This document shows, one piece after another, positions 26,078 to 35,712 of a stretch of DNA of 64,000 nt. Where the stretch lies: the NCBI RefSeq assembly GCF_002263495.1, contig NZ_CP022753.1:4340001-4404000 (forward strand), given 5' to 3'. The position numbers and the translations under genes are program-made. The notes under the pieces were generated by a model, which did no database searches, had not been told where the DNA came from, and was given only the letters and a program-made list of their open reading frames with translations. Source of the stretch: Nocardiopsis gilva YIM 90087. GTDB lineage: Bacteria > Actinomycetota > Actinomycetes > Streptosporangiales > Streptosporangiaceae. How positions within the stretch are numbered: the first letter of the stretch is position 1; every line of letters begins with the position of its first letter.

Positions 26078-26761
26078 CTACGGCAGCTTGTACTCCCGCT
26101 GCCCCAGCAGGGCGACGCGGCCGCCGACCTCGACTGTGCCGTCGGGGCCGGGGCGTACGTCGATGCGTGAGCCCACGCCCTGACGGATGATGAGCGGGCG
26201 TTGGAGCCGCTGGCCGAGGCGCAGCGCGGCGGCGCCAGTGGCCTCGTCTTCGACGATGCCCATCCTACCGGGGAAGACGCGCACCCGCACGCGCCCGGCG
26301 GTCTCGTCCTCCCAGGCCCACACGTGCAGGTCGGTACCGGGTTCGCCGCCCTCCAGCGCGTCGACGTCGGCGGCGGAGTCGAGCTGGCGGGTGTCGAAGA
26401 CCGGAGCGCCGTCGGGATCGGCGCGGATCCAGGTCAGATCGCCCTCGGCCCAGGTGGCGACGGGTCCGGCCGGAGGGTTGAGGGTGTCGAGCCCGCGCCC
26501 GTCTCGGCGCAGCAGCCAGGACGTCCCGACCAGGGGGTGTCCGGCCAGCGGCAGTTCGACGGCGGGGGTGTGGATGTGCAGTCGGCCGGTGGCGGGGTCT
26601 TCCAGGAAGACCGTCTCGGCGTAGCCGAGGTCGGCCGCGATCGCCTGGCGGGTCTCAGCGGGCAGGCCGGGGCGGTCGAGGAAGACGCCGAGCTCGTTGC
26701 CGCCGGTGTCGCCGTCGCCAAGGAAGACGGTCGCGATGTGGAGGGTGGTGGTCTCGCTCAT
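26078..26761 (-). CDS. PhzF family protein
   Basis: Protein of 227 residues with diaminopimelate-epimerase-like fold typical of PhzF: GNELGVFLDRPGLPAETRQAIAADLGYAETVFLED, with the catalytic Glu in the AETVF motif, then TPAVELPLAGHPLVGTSWLL. PhzF enzymes act as isomerases, the best known being in phenazine synthesis, but most members are of unknown substrate. It is shorter than usual (260-300), mainly in the C-terminal half. I use the ATG at 26761 with AGGGTGG upstream rather than the GTG at 26770. No phenazine genes are near. Confidence 0.85.
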   Translation of the reverse strand: MSETTTLHIATVFLGDGDTGGNELGVFLDRPGLPAETRQAIAADLGYAETVFLEDPATGRLHIHTPAVELPLAGHPLVGTSWLLRRDGRGLDTLNPPAGPVATWAEGDLTWIRADPDGAPVFDTRQLDSAADVDALEGGEPGTDLHVWAWEDETAGRVRVRVFPGRMGIVEDEATGAAALRLGQRLQRPLIIRQGVGSRIDVRPGPDGTVEVGGRVALLGQREYKLP

Positions 26762-27270
26762 GTTCGCCACCCTGCCAGATTTGATCTTGAAGCACTAGTT
26801 AATTCTTTTTGCAGAAAGAGTTGAGCAGGCGTAAATAGAGGACGCCACCAGGGCATCAACGACGCCAACGCGCCCAGGTCGCACGGCGACGCGGCCGCCC
26901 CTGGCCGTCCCTGGCTGGCCGTCCAGCAGGCGCTCCGCCGATGTGACGCCGGAGACCGACGCACCCGGGCTCAGCAACTCCTCGACCAGCGTCGAGCACC
27001 CGCGCCTCTCCGTCCCTCCAACCGACGCGGCGTGGACTGTGAGGAACATCCAATATCGCAGGGGAATCCGTCGCCACTAGTATCGTGTTCTGAGCATTGA
27101 GCTGATGATGGGACCTTTACTGAATCCTTCTCCTCATAGTCCCCGCGCCCACCGGACACCCCCTGCCGAGCCCCTCGCGGCCCCGCACGTCCAGTGAGTG
27201 CGACACGCGCCGACCGCGCCGTGCCGCCGCGCCCGTCAGCGCCCGGAAGACTGTAGAGAACTGGAGTTCC
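26762..27270. other. Gene-free stretch
   Basis: Divergent promoter region between the PhzF-like and MFS genes. Two A/T-richer patches are present (about 26775-26820 and 27060-27125) that could hold promoters. No repeat or RNA structure recognised. Confidence 0.4.
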
Positions 27271-28494
27271 ATGTCCCCTCTGGCAACGCTGCGCCGCATG
27301 CACACCATCGCCGGAGCCCCCCTGCTGATCGCCTCGTTCCTCGCCCGACTCCCCGTGTCGATGTCGCTCATCGGCACGCTCACCCTCGTCACCACGCAGG
27401 TCGGCAGCGTGGCGGCGGGCGGCGTGGTCTCCGGGGCACTGGCCCTCGGCGAGGCCGTCGGCGGGCCGGTCATCTCCCGCTTCGCCGACCGGCACGGGCA
27501 GCGCCCGGTGGTGCTGCTCACGTCGCTCGTCGACGCCGCCCTGCTCGTCGTCCTGGTCGCGGCCGTCTTCGCCGGTGCCCCCGTGTGGCTGCTCGCCGCG
27601 CTCGCGGCGCTGGCCGGGCTGAGCATGCCCCAGATCGGCCCGCTGGCCCGGTCGCGGTGGATCGCCCTGGCCAAGCGCCGCGGCCAGGACCGCGACCGGT
27701 CCATCGCCGCCGCCCTCTCGGTCGAGGGCGTCCTGGACGAGACCGGGTTCGTCATCGGACCGGCGGTCGTCGGCCTGCTCGCGGTGCTCGCCGACCCCGC
27801 CGTCAGCGTCCTGGGCGCGGCCGTGCTCATCGGCGTGTTCGGGTCGGTGTTCGCCGTCCACCCGACCGCGCTGCCCGGCACCCCCGTCGCGCCTGGCGAG
27901 GACGGCCTGGTCCGGCCGGGGCTGCTCGTCTTGATCCTGCCCATGTTCTGCCAGGGACTGTTCTTCGGCGGCGCCGCCACCGGCGTCACCGCCTACACCC
28001 AGAGCATGGGCCACGCCGACCTGTCCGGCCTGATGTACGCCGTCATGGGCGTGAGCAGCGCGACCGCCGGGCTGCTGATGGCGTCGGTGCCCGCGTGGGT
28101 GGCGCTGACCACCCGGCTGCGCGTCGCCGCCACGGGCCTGGGCCTGCTGTCGCTCCCGCTGTTCCTCGCGCCCGGGCCGGTCGCTCTGGCCGCCGCGATG
28201 TTCCTGATGGGGTGCGCCATCGGCCCGCACATCGTCACGATCTTCGCTCTGGCCGAGCGCGCCGCGCCACCGGCCCGGCTCGGCCAGGCGATGACGCTCA
28301 TCGTGAGCAGTCTGATCCTCGGCCAGGCCTTGGGCTCCGTGGTCGCGGGCCACGCCGCCGAGCGGTTCGGATTCCACGGCGCGTTCCTGCTCGCCACCGC
28401 GGCCGCGTTCATCGCGGCCCTGGTCGCGACCGGGATCGTGCGCTCCCGCTGGTACACGGCGGCGGAACGGCAGGAGCAGCCCGCGCGGGTGTGA
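27271..28494 (+). CDS. MFS transporter
   Basis: Protein of 407 residues, about 12 hydrophobic helices. The loop between helices 2 and 3 carries the MFS motif (SRFADRHGQRPVVLL). A central cytoplasmic loop separates two six-helix halves, with the first half containing SVEGVLDETGFVIGPAVVGLL. The ATG at 27271 has CTGGAG upstream. This subfamily includes sugar and drug exporters; the substrate cannot be assigned from sequence alone. No regulator adjoins it. Confidence 0.87.
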   Translation: MSPLATLRRMHTIAGAPLLIASFLARLPVSMSLIGTLTLVTTQVGSVAAGGVVSGALALGEAVGGPVISRFADRHGQRPVVLLTSLVDAALLVVLVAAVFAGAPVWLLAALAALAGLSMPQIGPLARSRWIALAKRRGQDRDRSIAAALSVEGVLDETGFVIGPAVVGLLAVLADPAVSVLGAAVLIGVFGSVFAVHPTALPGTPVAPGEDGLVRPGLLVLILPMFCQGLFFGGAATGVTAYTQSMGHADLSGLMYAVMGVSSATAGLLMASVPAWVALTTRLRVAATGLGLLSLPLFLAPGPVALAAAMFLMGCAIGPHIVTIFALAERAAPPARLGQAMTLIVSSLILGQALGSVVAGHAAERFGFHGAFLLATAAAFIAALVATGIVRSRWYTAAERQEQPARV

Positions 28495-28818
28495 CGGCTC
28501 GGGGGGCGTGAGCCGGTGTGAAAGCCACGCGCCACGCCCCTCACCCAGCGTGACAGTCCTCATAAGCGGGCCGCCCGCACGGTTGCGCACACCACTCCCG
28601 CGCTCTGGCACCGACCGCGATTCCCCTGGTGAACGGGGCTTTTATGGAGCGCGGGCGGGTACACACATCCCTGTCGGGACATCGATCCGTCCCGACCGCG
28701 TTAAACACGCGTTAACAGCTGCCTGTCCACCCGGAATGGAGGCGTAAGCTCGGCAATTGTGCTTACGCTGTTCCCTCCCCGCAAACTTCGGATGCAGGAC
28801 CGCCGAAGAGAGGATTCC
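28495..28818. other. Gene-free stretch
   Basis: Intergenic region between co-directional MFS and VOC genes. GTTAAACACGCGTTAAC near 28700 has partial dyad symmetry and may be part of the VOC gene promoter. Nothing else seen. Confidence 0.4.
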
Positions 28819-29229
28819 GTGCCTAGTGTGACCGGTCTCGCGCACCTCACGCTCTCCGTGCGTGACCGCGACGCAAGCATCGCCTTCTACCGCTCCGTCC
28901 TGGGCTTCAAAGAGCACAAGACGCGCGACGGAAAGCGGTGGCTGCACACCGAGTGCCGCCACCCGAGCGGCGTGGTCCTGGGGTTCACCCAGCACGAGGA
29001 CCACTTCAAGGCCAGGTTCGACCACCGGCACGCCGGGGTGGACCACATCGCCTTCCAGGTGAGTTGCCTGGGCGAGCTGGAGGGCTGGGAGGAGCGACTC
29101 ACCGAGCTCGACATCGACCACTCGCCGGTCGTGCACTCCGACCACGGCTCGATGCTCAGCTTCGCCGACCCCGACGGCATCCAGCTCGAACTGTACTGTC
29201 CGGCCGAGCTGGACACCGGCGAGGACTGA
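28819..29229 (+). CDS. VOC superfamily protein (glyoxalase/dioxygenase-like)
   Basis: Single VOC domain of 136 residues: GLAHLTLSVRDRDASIAFYRSVLGF at the start (His ligand), HAGVDHIAFQVSCLGELEGWEERL in the middle, and MLSFADPDGIQLELYCP at the end (Glu ligand). I start it at the GTG at 28819 with AGAGAGG upstream; the longer frame adds 20 residues of low resemblance. The order of ligands fits fosfomycin-resistance and extradiol-like VOC proteins, but no specific substrate is supported. Confidence 0.85.
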   Translation: MPSVTGLAHLTLSVRDRDASIAFYRSVLGFKEHKTRDGKRWLHTECRHPSGVVLGFTQHEDHFKARFDHRHAGVDHIAFQVSCLGELEGWEERLTELDIDHSPVVHSDHGSMLSFADPDGIQLELYCPAELDTGED

Positions 29230-29286
29230 TCGGCTCCGGCCGCTCCCACCCCGCAGACACACCGCATCAGCGCGCTGGAGGACCGC

Positions 29287-30057
29287 CTACTCCGGCGCCA
29301 CCAGCTTCAGTTCCACTTCCCGGGCGCGCATCTCCTCGACCGCTGATTGCGGCAGGCGGTCGTCGGTGACGATGAGGTCGAACTCCTCCAGCCGCGCGAC
29401 CCGGAACGTGCCGAACTTCCCGTACTTCGTGCTGTCGACGGTCAGCACGCTCTTCGAGGCGATCCGCAGCAGCTGCTGCTTGGCCACCACCTTGGCCTCC
29501 GAGGGGGTGGTGGACCCGCGCTCGACATCCCACGAGCTGCTCGCGATAAACGCGATGTCCACGTTGACCTTGCTGAGGAAGTCGGCGGTGAACTGGCCCA
29601 CCGACGAGTGGTCGGCGTGCGAGACCAGGCCGCCGGTGTGGATCAGCTCGATGTTCGGATACTCCATGAGGTGCCCGACGACGTTGAAGTCGTTGGTCAC
29701 GACGGTCAGCCCCACCTTGTCGGTGAGCATCGGCACCATCTGCAGTGTGGTGGTACCGGCGTCCAGGAAGATCGTGAAGTTGTCCCGGACCAGCTCCGCC
29801 GCCGCCCGGGTGATGGCGCGCTTGGCCGGTACCTCCAGCTGGGCCTTGGCCAGGTAGGAGGGCTCGCTCTTGAGGCGGGCGGCCAGGCGCACGCCGCCGG
29901 TGACCGACAGCACCTTGCCGTCGTTCTCCAGCGCCTGGATGTCCCGCCGCACCGTCATGTGCGAGACGGCCAACATCGACGTGAGCTCGTTGATACTCAG
30001 AACGTGGCGTTCCTGCAAGAGCTTGAGGATGTGCTCGCGACGCTGGTCGGGGATCAT
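29287..30057 (-). CDS. DeoR/GlpR family transcriptional regulator
   Basis: Protein of 256 residues. The N-terminal DeoR HTH is textbook: DQRREHILKLLQERHVLSINELTSMLAVSHMTVRRDIQALENDGKV. The C-terminal sugar-phosphate isomerase-like sensor has IFLDAGTTTLQMVP and VTNDFNVVGHL. Such regulators respond to phosphorylated sugars or glycerol phosphate. It diverges from a glycerophosphodiesterase gene at 30324, so a GlpR-like role in glycerol phosphate metabolism is plausible. Confidence 0.92.
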   Translation of the reverse strand: MIPDQRREHILKLLQERHVLSINELTSMLAVSHMTVRRDIQALENDGKVLSVTGGVRLAARLKSEPSYLAKAQLEVPAKRAITRAAAELVRDNFTIFLDAGTTTLQMVPMLTDKVGLTVVTNDFNVVGHLMEYPNIELIHTGGLVSHADHSSVGQFTADFLSKVNVDIAFIASSSWDVERGSTTPSEAKVVAKQQLLRIASKSVLTVDSTKYGKFGTFRVARLEEFDLIVTDDRLPQSAVEEMRAREVELKLVAPE

Positions 30058-30323
30058 CGTTCGCCTTCGGTATCGGTTCGTCGTGCGTGTTCACGAGTGT
30101 GACCGACGCACTTCCTACACCAGCAGTTTCCCAGGTCCCGACGGCGTGGCGGGGCGGTGGTGCGGGTGACGCGGCTCGCATCGGCGCGGCGCCCGACCTT
30201 TCACCGCGTTTTCGCCGGTCTTCCCTACATCGGGGCACTGACTTTGGCACGCTTGTCGCACGTCCCCCCTCGGGGGCACCGTCAGTCCACCCCCACCGCC
30301 ACGGTGGTAACGGAGGTCCGGAG

Positions 30324-31196
30324 ATGACGCTGGCGATCGCGCACCGCGGTGACACCACGGGATTCCGCGAGAACACCCTTCCCGCCATCAGGTCGGCCAT
30401 CGACCACGGCGCCCACATGGTCGAGATCGACCTCGATCGCACGTCCGACGGGCACGTCGTGCTGATGCACGCGGAGGCCCAGGGGCGCCTGTGGGCGCTG
30501 CCGCGGCCCATCACCGAGATGACGCTGGCCGAGATCGCGTCGCTCGGTGTCGAGGTCGAGCAGCGCATCCCCACGCTGATGGAGGTGCTGGCGGCGGTGT
30601 CCTACCCGCGCCCGACCCAGCTCATGCTGGTGGCCAACTCGGTGGACACCGTGCTGGCCGCCGACAACCTGGTGCACGAGCACGGCATGGCCGACCAGGT
30701 GCTCTACTCGGGGTCGGTCGAGGCGCTGCGCGCGATCCGGGCGCGGCGGCCCTCGGCGGGCCTGGTGCTCACCTGGGACCGGCCCGCGTTGCCCCCGGCG
30801 GAGCTGTGGCAGACCCTGCGGCCGCGCTACTACAGCACCCAGTACCGACTGCTCACCCGCGATCTGGTGACCGAGGTGCACCGGCATGGATACGGCCTGG
30901 CCGCGTGGATGGTGAACGACTTTCCGGAAATGGCGCGGCTCATCGGCATGGGCGTCGACGCGATCATCACCGACCACATGACCGAACTGGTGAAACTCAC
31001 GGGCGACCTGAACGGTCAGGGCGCCTCTCAGGAGTTCACCGTCGCCCCGTCCGCCCCGTCCTCAGGCCATGATCAGCAGTCGCGCGGCAGCAATGGCGTC
31101 AATGGGGTGACGGCCGGACGCAGAACATCCCTCACTTCCGGAACACAGGGTGGTGGTCCCACGATTTCCGAGCCCCGATTTCACGTTCTGGAGTGA
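30324..31196 (+). CDS. Glycerophosphodiester phosphodiesterase (GDPD family)
   Basis: Protein of 290 residues. The catalytic GDPD motifs are present: IAHRGDTTGFRENTLPAI (the His and the HRG...ENT signature), VEIDLDRTSDGHVVLMH (metal-binding Glu/Asp and second His), and near the C-terminal end of the barrel GLAAWMVNDFPEMARLIGMGVDAIITD. It hydrolyses glycerophosphodiesters to glycerol 3-phosphate and an alcohol. No signal peptide is seen, so it should be cytoplasmic. The last 55 residues are a polar Ser/Gly-rich tail outside the fold. GGAGG precedes the ATG at 30324. Divergent from the DeoR gene. Confidence 0.9.
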   Translation: MTLAIAHRGDTTGFRENTLPAIRSAIDHGAHMVEIDLDRTSDGHVVLMHAEAQGRLWALPRPITEMTLAEIASLGVEVEQRIPTLMEVLAAVSYPRPTQLMLVANSVDTVLAADNLVHEHGMADQVLYSGSVEALRAIRARRPSAGLVLTWDRPALPPAELWQTLRPRYYSTQYRLLTRDLVTEVHRHGYGLAAWMVNDFPEMARLIGMGVDAIITDHMTELVKLTGDLNGQGASQEFTVAPSAPSSGHDQQSRGSNGVNGVTAGRRTSLTSGTQGGGPTISEPRFHVLE

Positions 31197-31293
31197 ATCG
31201 GCGTGAGAACGGCGCTATCCTCGAAATCGATTCGTAACCGGATCAGCCACACCCCTCGACCGCGCCTCGCCCACCGGCCGGCGCAGCCCAGAG

Positions 31294-31923
31294 ATGATCA
31301 TGACGGCCGACCTCTCACCACATGACACACGCCTGGCCGATCACACCCTGGACGCAGCGACGACCCTCTTCGCACGTCACGGTCCGCACGGCCTCGGCAT
31401 GGCCTCACTCACCCGGGAGATCATCGAGCGAACCGGTACCGACATCATCGAATTCCGCCGGGCTTTCCCCACCCGGCTGGATCTCATGTACGCCGTCGCC
31501 CTGCGTTCCACACGGGAATTGGTGGCCTGCCAGATTTCCGATTCCTCACCTTCCGAAACCCCCGTCACGCGCCTTTCCCATCTGATCCGCCGACATATCG
31601 ACCACTGCTGGAAACACCGGACCGAGGAGGAGCTGCGGCGCACGCTGCTCCCCACGCTCCGCGCCATCCACCCGGTGCGCTACCGGGAGCTCTCCGAACA
31701 ATTACGCCTCTACCGCGAGCACATCCGCGAGATCATCGCCGACGGCGTCGATGAGGGCCGGTTCTGTGTCGCCGGTCCCGGCATCGCGGCCGGAACGGTG
31801 CTGGAGACCCTGGAGTCCATCCTCAACTGGTACGACCCCGAGGGCGGGCTCTCCCTGCCCGAGCTGGGCGACGTCTACGTCGACCTGGTCATCCACCACC
31901 AGCTGGGGTGCCCGCGACGGTGA
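31294..31923 (+). CDS. TetR-like transcriptional regulator
   Basis: Protein of 209 residues. An N-terminal TetR-type HTH is recognisable but less canonical than others in this window (TLDAATTLFARHGPHGLGMASLTREIIERTGTDIIEFRRAFPTRLDLMYAVAL). The C-terminal half is helical, with LRLYREHIREIIADGVDEGRF, as in KstR2/FadR-type TetR proteins. It lies between the GDPD gene (98 bases upstream) and the convergent pntB. Its target is not evident. Confidence 0.78.
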   Translation: MIMTADLSPHDTRLADHTLDAATTLFARHGPHGLGMASLTREIIERTGTDIIEFRRAFPTRLDLMYAVALRSTRELVACQISDSSPSETPVTRLSHLIRRHIDHCWKHRTEEELRRTLLPTLRAIHPVRYRELSEQLRLYREHIREIIADGVDEGRFCVAGPGIAAGTVLETLESILNWYDPEGGLSLPELGDVYVDLVIHHQLGCPRR

Positions 31924-31992
31924 CGGCGTGCGGCCGCCCGCACCCCCGCCCAGGGCGGCCCGCACACGCCCCACCGCTCGGCGCGGGGGTCC

Positions 31993-33408
31993 TCAGCCCA
32001 CCAGCGTCTTGACCGCGGTCCCCAGCGCGCTGAGCGCGGTCTTGGCGTCGGCGAGGTACATCCGTGTCCGGGGATCGGTGTAGAGCTCGTTGTCGATCCC
32101 CGCGTAGCCGTGCCCCAGTGACCGCTTCACCACGATGACCGTCTCGGCCCGGTCGACATCCAGGATCGGCATCCCGGAGATCGGCGTCCCCGGGCGGCGC
32201 GCGGCCGGGTTGGTCACGTCGTTGGCGCCGACGACCAGGGCGACGTCGGCGCGGTTGAACTCGGGGTTGATCTCGTCCATCTCCCGCATCTGGGCGTAGG
32301 GCACCTTCGCCTCGGCCAGGAGCACGTTCATGTGGCCGGGCATCCGTCCGGCCACCGGGTGGATCGCGTAGTCGATCCGCACCCCGCGCTCCTCCAGCAG
32401 CTCGGCGAGTTCGTGCAGCTCGTGCTGGGCCTGGGCGGCGGCGAGCCCGTAGCCCGGGACGATGATCACGCGTCCGGCGTAGGCGAGGCGGATCGCGGCG
32501 TCGTCGGCATCGATGGTGCGCACGCCCTCGCCCGCGCCGCCGGGGAGCGCGGCCGCTGCGTCACCGGTGCCGTAACCGCCGACGAGGATGGCGCGGATCG
32601 GCCGGTTCATGGCGTCGGCCATCAGCTTGGTGAGGATGCCGCCGGAGGCGCCGACGAGGGCACCGGCGATGATGAGCATGGAGTTGCCGATGACGAACCC
32701 GGCCATCGCGACCGCCACCCCGGTGCAGGCGTTGAGCAGGGAGACGACGACCGGCATGTCGGCGCCGCCGATGGCCAGCACGACGAGCACGCCCAGGGCG
32801 AGGGCGGCGAGCACCATCACCAGGAGCGCGAGCGCGCCGCCGGGGCCGGCGAGGAGGAATCCGGCGGCGACCACGATGACGGCCGCCACCAGCGCGTTGA
32901 CGGCGCCGCGCAGCGGCAGCAGCAGGGGCTGGCCCGCCACCCACCCCTGCAGCTTGGCGGAGGCCACCAGCGACCCGGAGAAGGCCACGGTGCCGATGAC
33001 GACGTCGAGCGTGACGGCGGTGGTCGCCGCCGCGGTGAGCTCCCCTGCGGGTCCGCCGAAGCGCAGGTAGTCGTGGAGGCCGATGAGGGCCGCGGCACCA
33101 CCGCCCACCGCGTTGAAGAGGCTGACCAGCTGCGGCATGGCCGTCATGGCGACCCTGCGTGCCGCGTACAGCCCGGCGCCGGTCCCGATGAGGGTGCCCA
33201 GGACGATCATCGTCCACCCGACGGGGGTGACGGTGCCCGAGGCGAGGATGATCGCGAGGGTCACGACGACGGCCGCCCACATGCCCGCGGCGGACAGGAG
33301 GTTGCCGCGCCGGGCCGTGGCCGGGGAGTTCATCAGGTGCAGTCCCACGACGAAGCAGGTCGCCGCGGCCAGGTAGACGAGGCGGACGGCGATGTCCAGG
33401 GCGCTCAT
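31993..33408 (-). CDS. pntB: NAD(P) transhydrogenase, beta subunit
   Basis: Membrane subunit of 471 residues that couples proton flow to hydride transfer between NADH and NADP. About nine helices (domain II) fill residues 1-260. The C-terminal NADP-binding domain III has VIIVPGYGLAAAQAQHELHELAELLEERG, YAIHPVAGRMPGHMNVLLAEA, and VALVVGANDVTNPAAR. Its ATG overlaps the stop of pntAb (ATGA). Confidence 0.95.
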   Translation of the reverse strand: MSALDIAVRLVYLAAATCFVVGLHLMNSPATARRGNLLSAAGMWAAVVVTLAIILASGTVTPVGWTMIVLGTLIGTGAGLYAARRVAMTAMPQLVSLFNAVGGGAAALIGLHDYLRFGGPAGELTAAATTAVTLDVVIGTVAFSGSLVASAKLQGWVAGQPLLLPLRGAVNALVAAVIVVAAGFLLAGPGGALALLVMVLAALALGVLVVLAIGGADMPVVVSLLNACTGVAVAMAGFVIGNSMLIIAGALVGASGGILTKLMADAMNRPIRAILVGGYGTGDAAAALPGGAGEGVRTIDADDAAIRLAYAGRVIIVPGYGLAAAQAQHELHELAELLEERGVRIDYAIHPVAGRMPGHMNVLLAEAKVPYAQMREMDEINPEFNRADVALVVGANDVTNPAARRPGTPISGMPILDVDRAETVIVVKRSLGHGYAGIDNELYTDPRTRMYLADAKTALSALGTAVKTLVG

Positions 33409-33743
33409 CGGTCTCCTCCCCCACCCGTGTCCGTCCCGGTCCGGTCGGGGGCGTCGGCGCGGCGCGGAGCGCGGAACATCTGCAGCATCCGGTCGGTGAC
33501 CACGTAGCCGCCGACGGCGTTCATGGCGGCGAACGCGGTCGCCACCAGGACGAGCGCGTAACCGGCCGGGGTGTCGGCGGTGACGGCGATGAGCATCGCG
33601 CCGACGAGGACCACGCCGTGGATGGCGTTGGCGGCCGACATCAGCGGGGTGTGCAGTGTCGCCGGGACGCGGCTGATCACCTCGAAGCCGACCAGCAGGC
33701 TGAGGAGGAAGACGGTGAGGTCGTCAAGCGCTCCGGGGACCAT
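33405..33743 (-). CDS. pntAb: NAD(P) transhydrogenase, small membrane part of alpha (alpha-2)
   Basis: Protein of 112 residues with about four hydrophobic helices: LTVFLLSLLVGFEVI, VPATLHTPLMSAANAIHGVVLVG (the conserved THTPLMS-type motif), AGYALVLVATAFAAMNAVGG and DRMLQMF. It corresponds to the C-terminal membrane domain of E. coli PntA, here a separate gene as in many actinobacteria. Overlaps pntAa by 20 bases and pntB by 4. Confidence 0.93.
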   Translation of the reverse strand: MVPGALDDLTVFLLSLLVGFEVISRVPATLHTPLMSAANAIHGVVLVGAMLIAVTADTPAGYALVLVATAFAAMNAVGGYVVTDRMLQMFRAPRRADAPDRTGTDTGGGGDR

Positions 33744-34962
33744 ACCCGCCTCCGTCGAGGGTCGTGTCGGCCGCGGTGTGCGTGTCGGGCGGCTCGTCCG
33801 AATCGGGTGCCAGCGCGGCGACGGCCTTGGCGGCGGCCGGGTGCATGACGCCGCCCTCGTGCGTGATGACGACCCCGGCCTGGATCTCGTCGTCGAGGTC
33901 GATGTGCAACCGGCCCTCCCGGGTCATGTGGGTGAGCAGCGCGCCGATGTTGCGGGCGTAGGCCTCGGAGGCGGCCCGCGGGACGGTGGCGGCCAGTTCG
34001 GCGGCGCCGATGACGGCGACGCCGTTCTTGGTGTAGGTGGTCTCGCCGGGTCGGGAGCCGTACACGTTGCCGCCGAGCGGCCCGGAGGCGAGGTCCACGG
34101 CCACGGCGCCGGGGCGCAGGGCCCGCAGCGCGTCCTCGTCGACGAGCAGCGGCGGTGGTCCGCCGAGGACCTGGGCGGTGGCGATCACGATGTCGAAGCG
34201 GCCCATGACGGCGGCGAGCGCCTCCCGTTGGGTGCGCTGCTCGTCGCCGGTGAGCGCACGAGCGTAGCCGCCGCTGGCGGTCGCCTCGGTGACCGCCGGC
34301 AGATCCAGGGTGTCGGCGCCCAGCGAACGGATCTCCTCCTGGGCCTCGGGGCGGACGTCGTAGCCGGAGACGACGGCGCCGAGGCGGTGGGCGGTGGCGA
34401 TGGCCTGGAGTCCGGCCACGCCCGCGCCGAGTACCAGGATCTGGGCGGGGCGTGCCACCCCGGCGGCGGTCATGAGCAGGGGGAGGTAGCGGTCGTAGGC
34501 CTCGGCGGCCACGATCACGGCCTTGTATCCGGCGACGCTGGCCTGGGAGCTGAGCGCGTCCATGGTCTGGGCGCGGCTGAGCGTGCGCGGTACCCCGTCG
34601 AGGCTGATGGCGGTGATCCCGGCGGCGGCGAGGTCGCGGATGAGGCGGGGCTCGGCCAGGGGGCGCAGCAGGCCCATGAGCGCCTGCCCGGGGCGCAGCA
34701 GCCGCAGCACCGCAGGGTCGGGTGCGGTGACCGAGAGCAGGACGTCGGCCCGCGCGTAGAGGTCCTCTTCCGAAAGAACGGACGCTCCCGCGTCCGTGTA
34801 GTCCTGGTCGGTGTAGCGGGCGCCTGCGCCCGCCCCGGCCTGCACCAGCACCTCGAATCCGGCGCCGCGCAGCCCGGCCACGGCCGTCGGCACCACCGCC
34901 ACCCGCCGCTCCGCGGGTGCGGTCTGCCGGACGACTCCGGCCCACAGGGTCGACACGGCCAT
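33724..34962 (-). CDS. pntAa: NAD(P) transhydrogenase, soluble alpha subunit (alpha-1)
   Basis: NAD-binding subunit of 412 residues, related to alanine dehydrogenase. It shows ERRVAVVPTAVAGLRGAGFEV at the N-terminus, RAQTMDALSSQASVAGYKAV, and the Rossmann glycine motif ILVLGAGVAGLQAIATAHRLGAVVSGYDVR. The start at the ATG at 34962 has GGAGGTAGC upstream; the frame opens ten codons earlier without a ribosome site. First gene of the overlapping pntAa-pntAb-pntB operon. The enzyme sets NADPH/NADH balance. Confidence 0.94.
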   Translation of the reverse strand: MAVSTLWAGVVRQTAPAERRVAVVPTAVAGLRGAGFEVLVQAGAGAGARYTDQDYTDAGASVLSEEDLYARADVLLSVTAPDPAVLRLLRPGQALMGLLRPLAEPRLIRDLAAAGITAISLDGVPRTLSRAQTMDALSSQASVAGYKAVIVAAEAYDRYLPLLMTAAGVARPAQILVLGAGVAGLQAIATAHRLGAVVSGYDVRPEAQEEIRSLGADTLDLPAVTEATASGGYARALTGDEQRTQREALAAVMGRFDIVIATAQVLGGPPPLLVDEDALRALRPGAVAVDLASGPLGGNVYGSRPGETTYTKNGVAVIGAAELAATVPRAASEAYARNIGALLTHMTREGRLHIDLDDEIQAGVVITHEGGVMHPAAAKAVAALAPDSDEPPDTHTAADTTLDGGGYGPRSA

Positions 34963-35079
34963 ATCGGCTACCTCCGCTGGAGAGGTACCCATCGTGCGCG
35001 GTCCGGATGCGTGGCCGCTTTCGGCCGACGCCGCCGTCGCCCCTGTGGACGGCGCGGTACAGCGCGTGCGCCGCCGGTT

Positions 35080-35640
35080 CTAGGCCGCGGTCTCGGGGAC
35101 GGCGAAGGCCGCCCAGACGACCTTGCCCCGGCCGTCGATGATGTCCCAGCCCCAGCCGGAGCTGAAGGAGTCGATGAGCGGGAGGCCGCGCCCGCCCTCG
35201 GCGTACTGGGTGGGGTCGTTGCGTACCGGGGGTTGGCGGCTGGGGTCGACCACCATGCAGGTCACGTGGGCCTCGTCGCGGGCCATGCCGAACTGGATCG
35301 ACCACTGGGACAGGGAGCCGCCGACCGTGGGGACCGCGTGGCGGCAGGCGTTGGTGACCAGTTCGGAGACGACCAGGCGGGCGTCGGGGGCCATGGTGTC
35401 CAGCCCCCAGCCGCGGAGCACGGTGCCGGTGAAGTCCCGCGCCACCTTGACCGAGGCGGGGTGGAAGCCGAGTCCGTGCTGGGCCGTGGCCGTGTCGATG
35501 ACGTGGTGCCCGATGGGCAGAGGTGGGGTCGACAGGCTCCACCGGCCGTGATCAGCGGCGTGGGCGTGGCTGCCGACGTACGGGCGGGTCAGCCCGGTGA
35601 AGAGGTCATCGGGTCGGGAGTATGCAGAGTGCGCATTCAT
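35080..35640 (-). CDS. Serine-kinase-like ATP-binding protein (RsbW-type HATPase)
   Basis: Protein of 186 residues. The N-terminal 55 residues are unstructured. A GHKL ATPase domain follows, with the N-box in LVVSELVTNACRHAVP and a glycine-rich lid in QYAEGGRGLPLIDSFSSGWGW. Such proteins are anti-sigma-factor-like kinases or, in actinomycetes, partners of XRE/DUF397 regulators. The ATG at 35640 has AAGGAACG upstream. It faces away from the DUF397-XRE pair, and a 22-nt repeat lies before each of the two divergent units. Confidence 0.85.
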   Translation of the reverse strand: MNAHSAYSRPDDLFTGLTRPYVGSHAHAADHGRWSLSTPPLPIGHHVIDTATAQHGLGFHPASVKVARDFTGTVLRGWGLDTMAPDARLVVSELVTNACRHAVPTVGGSLSQWSIQFGMARDEAHVTCMVVDPSRQPPVRNDPTQYAEGGRGLPLIDSFSSGWGWDIIDGRGKVVWAAFAVPETAA

Positions 35641-35712
35641 CGCGTTCCTTGCATCGTCGGACTCTTCGCGCCACATGGTCCTGCTTGCACCCCGTCCGTA
35701 CGTTCTTTCATG

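Noticed and set aside
26971-28611. Minus-strand 546-codon frame
   Set aside because: Antisense to the MFS transporter, Gly/Arg/Asp-rich translation without domains.
30087-30323. N-terminal extension of the GDPD protein
   Set aside because: Sequence before the ATG at 30324 is low in family resemblance, and a good GGAGG site precedes that ATG.
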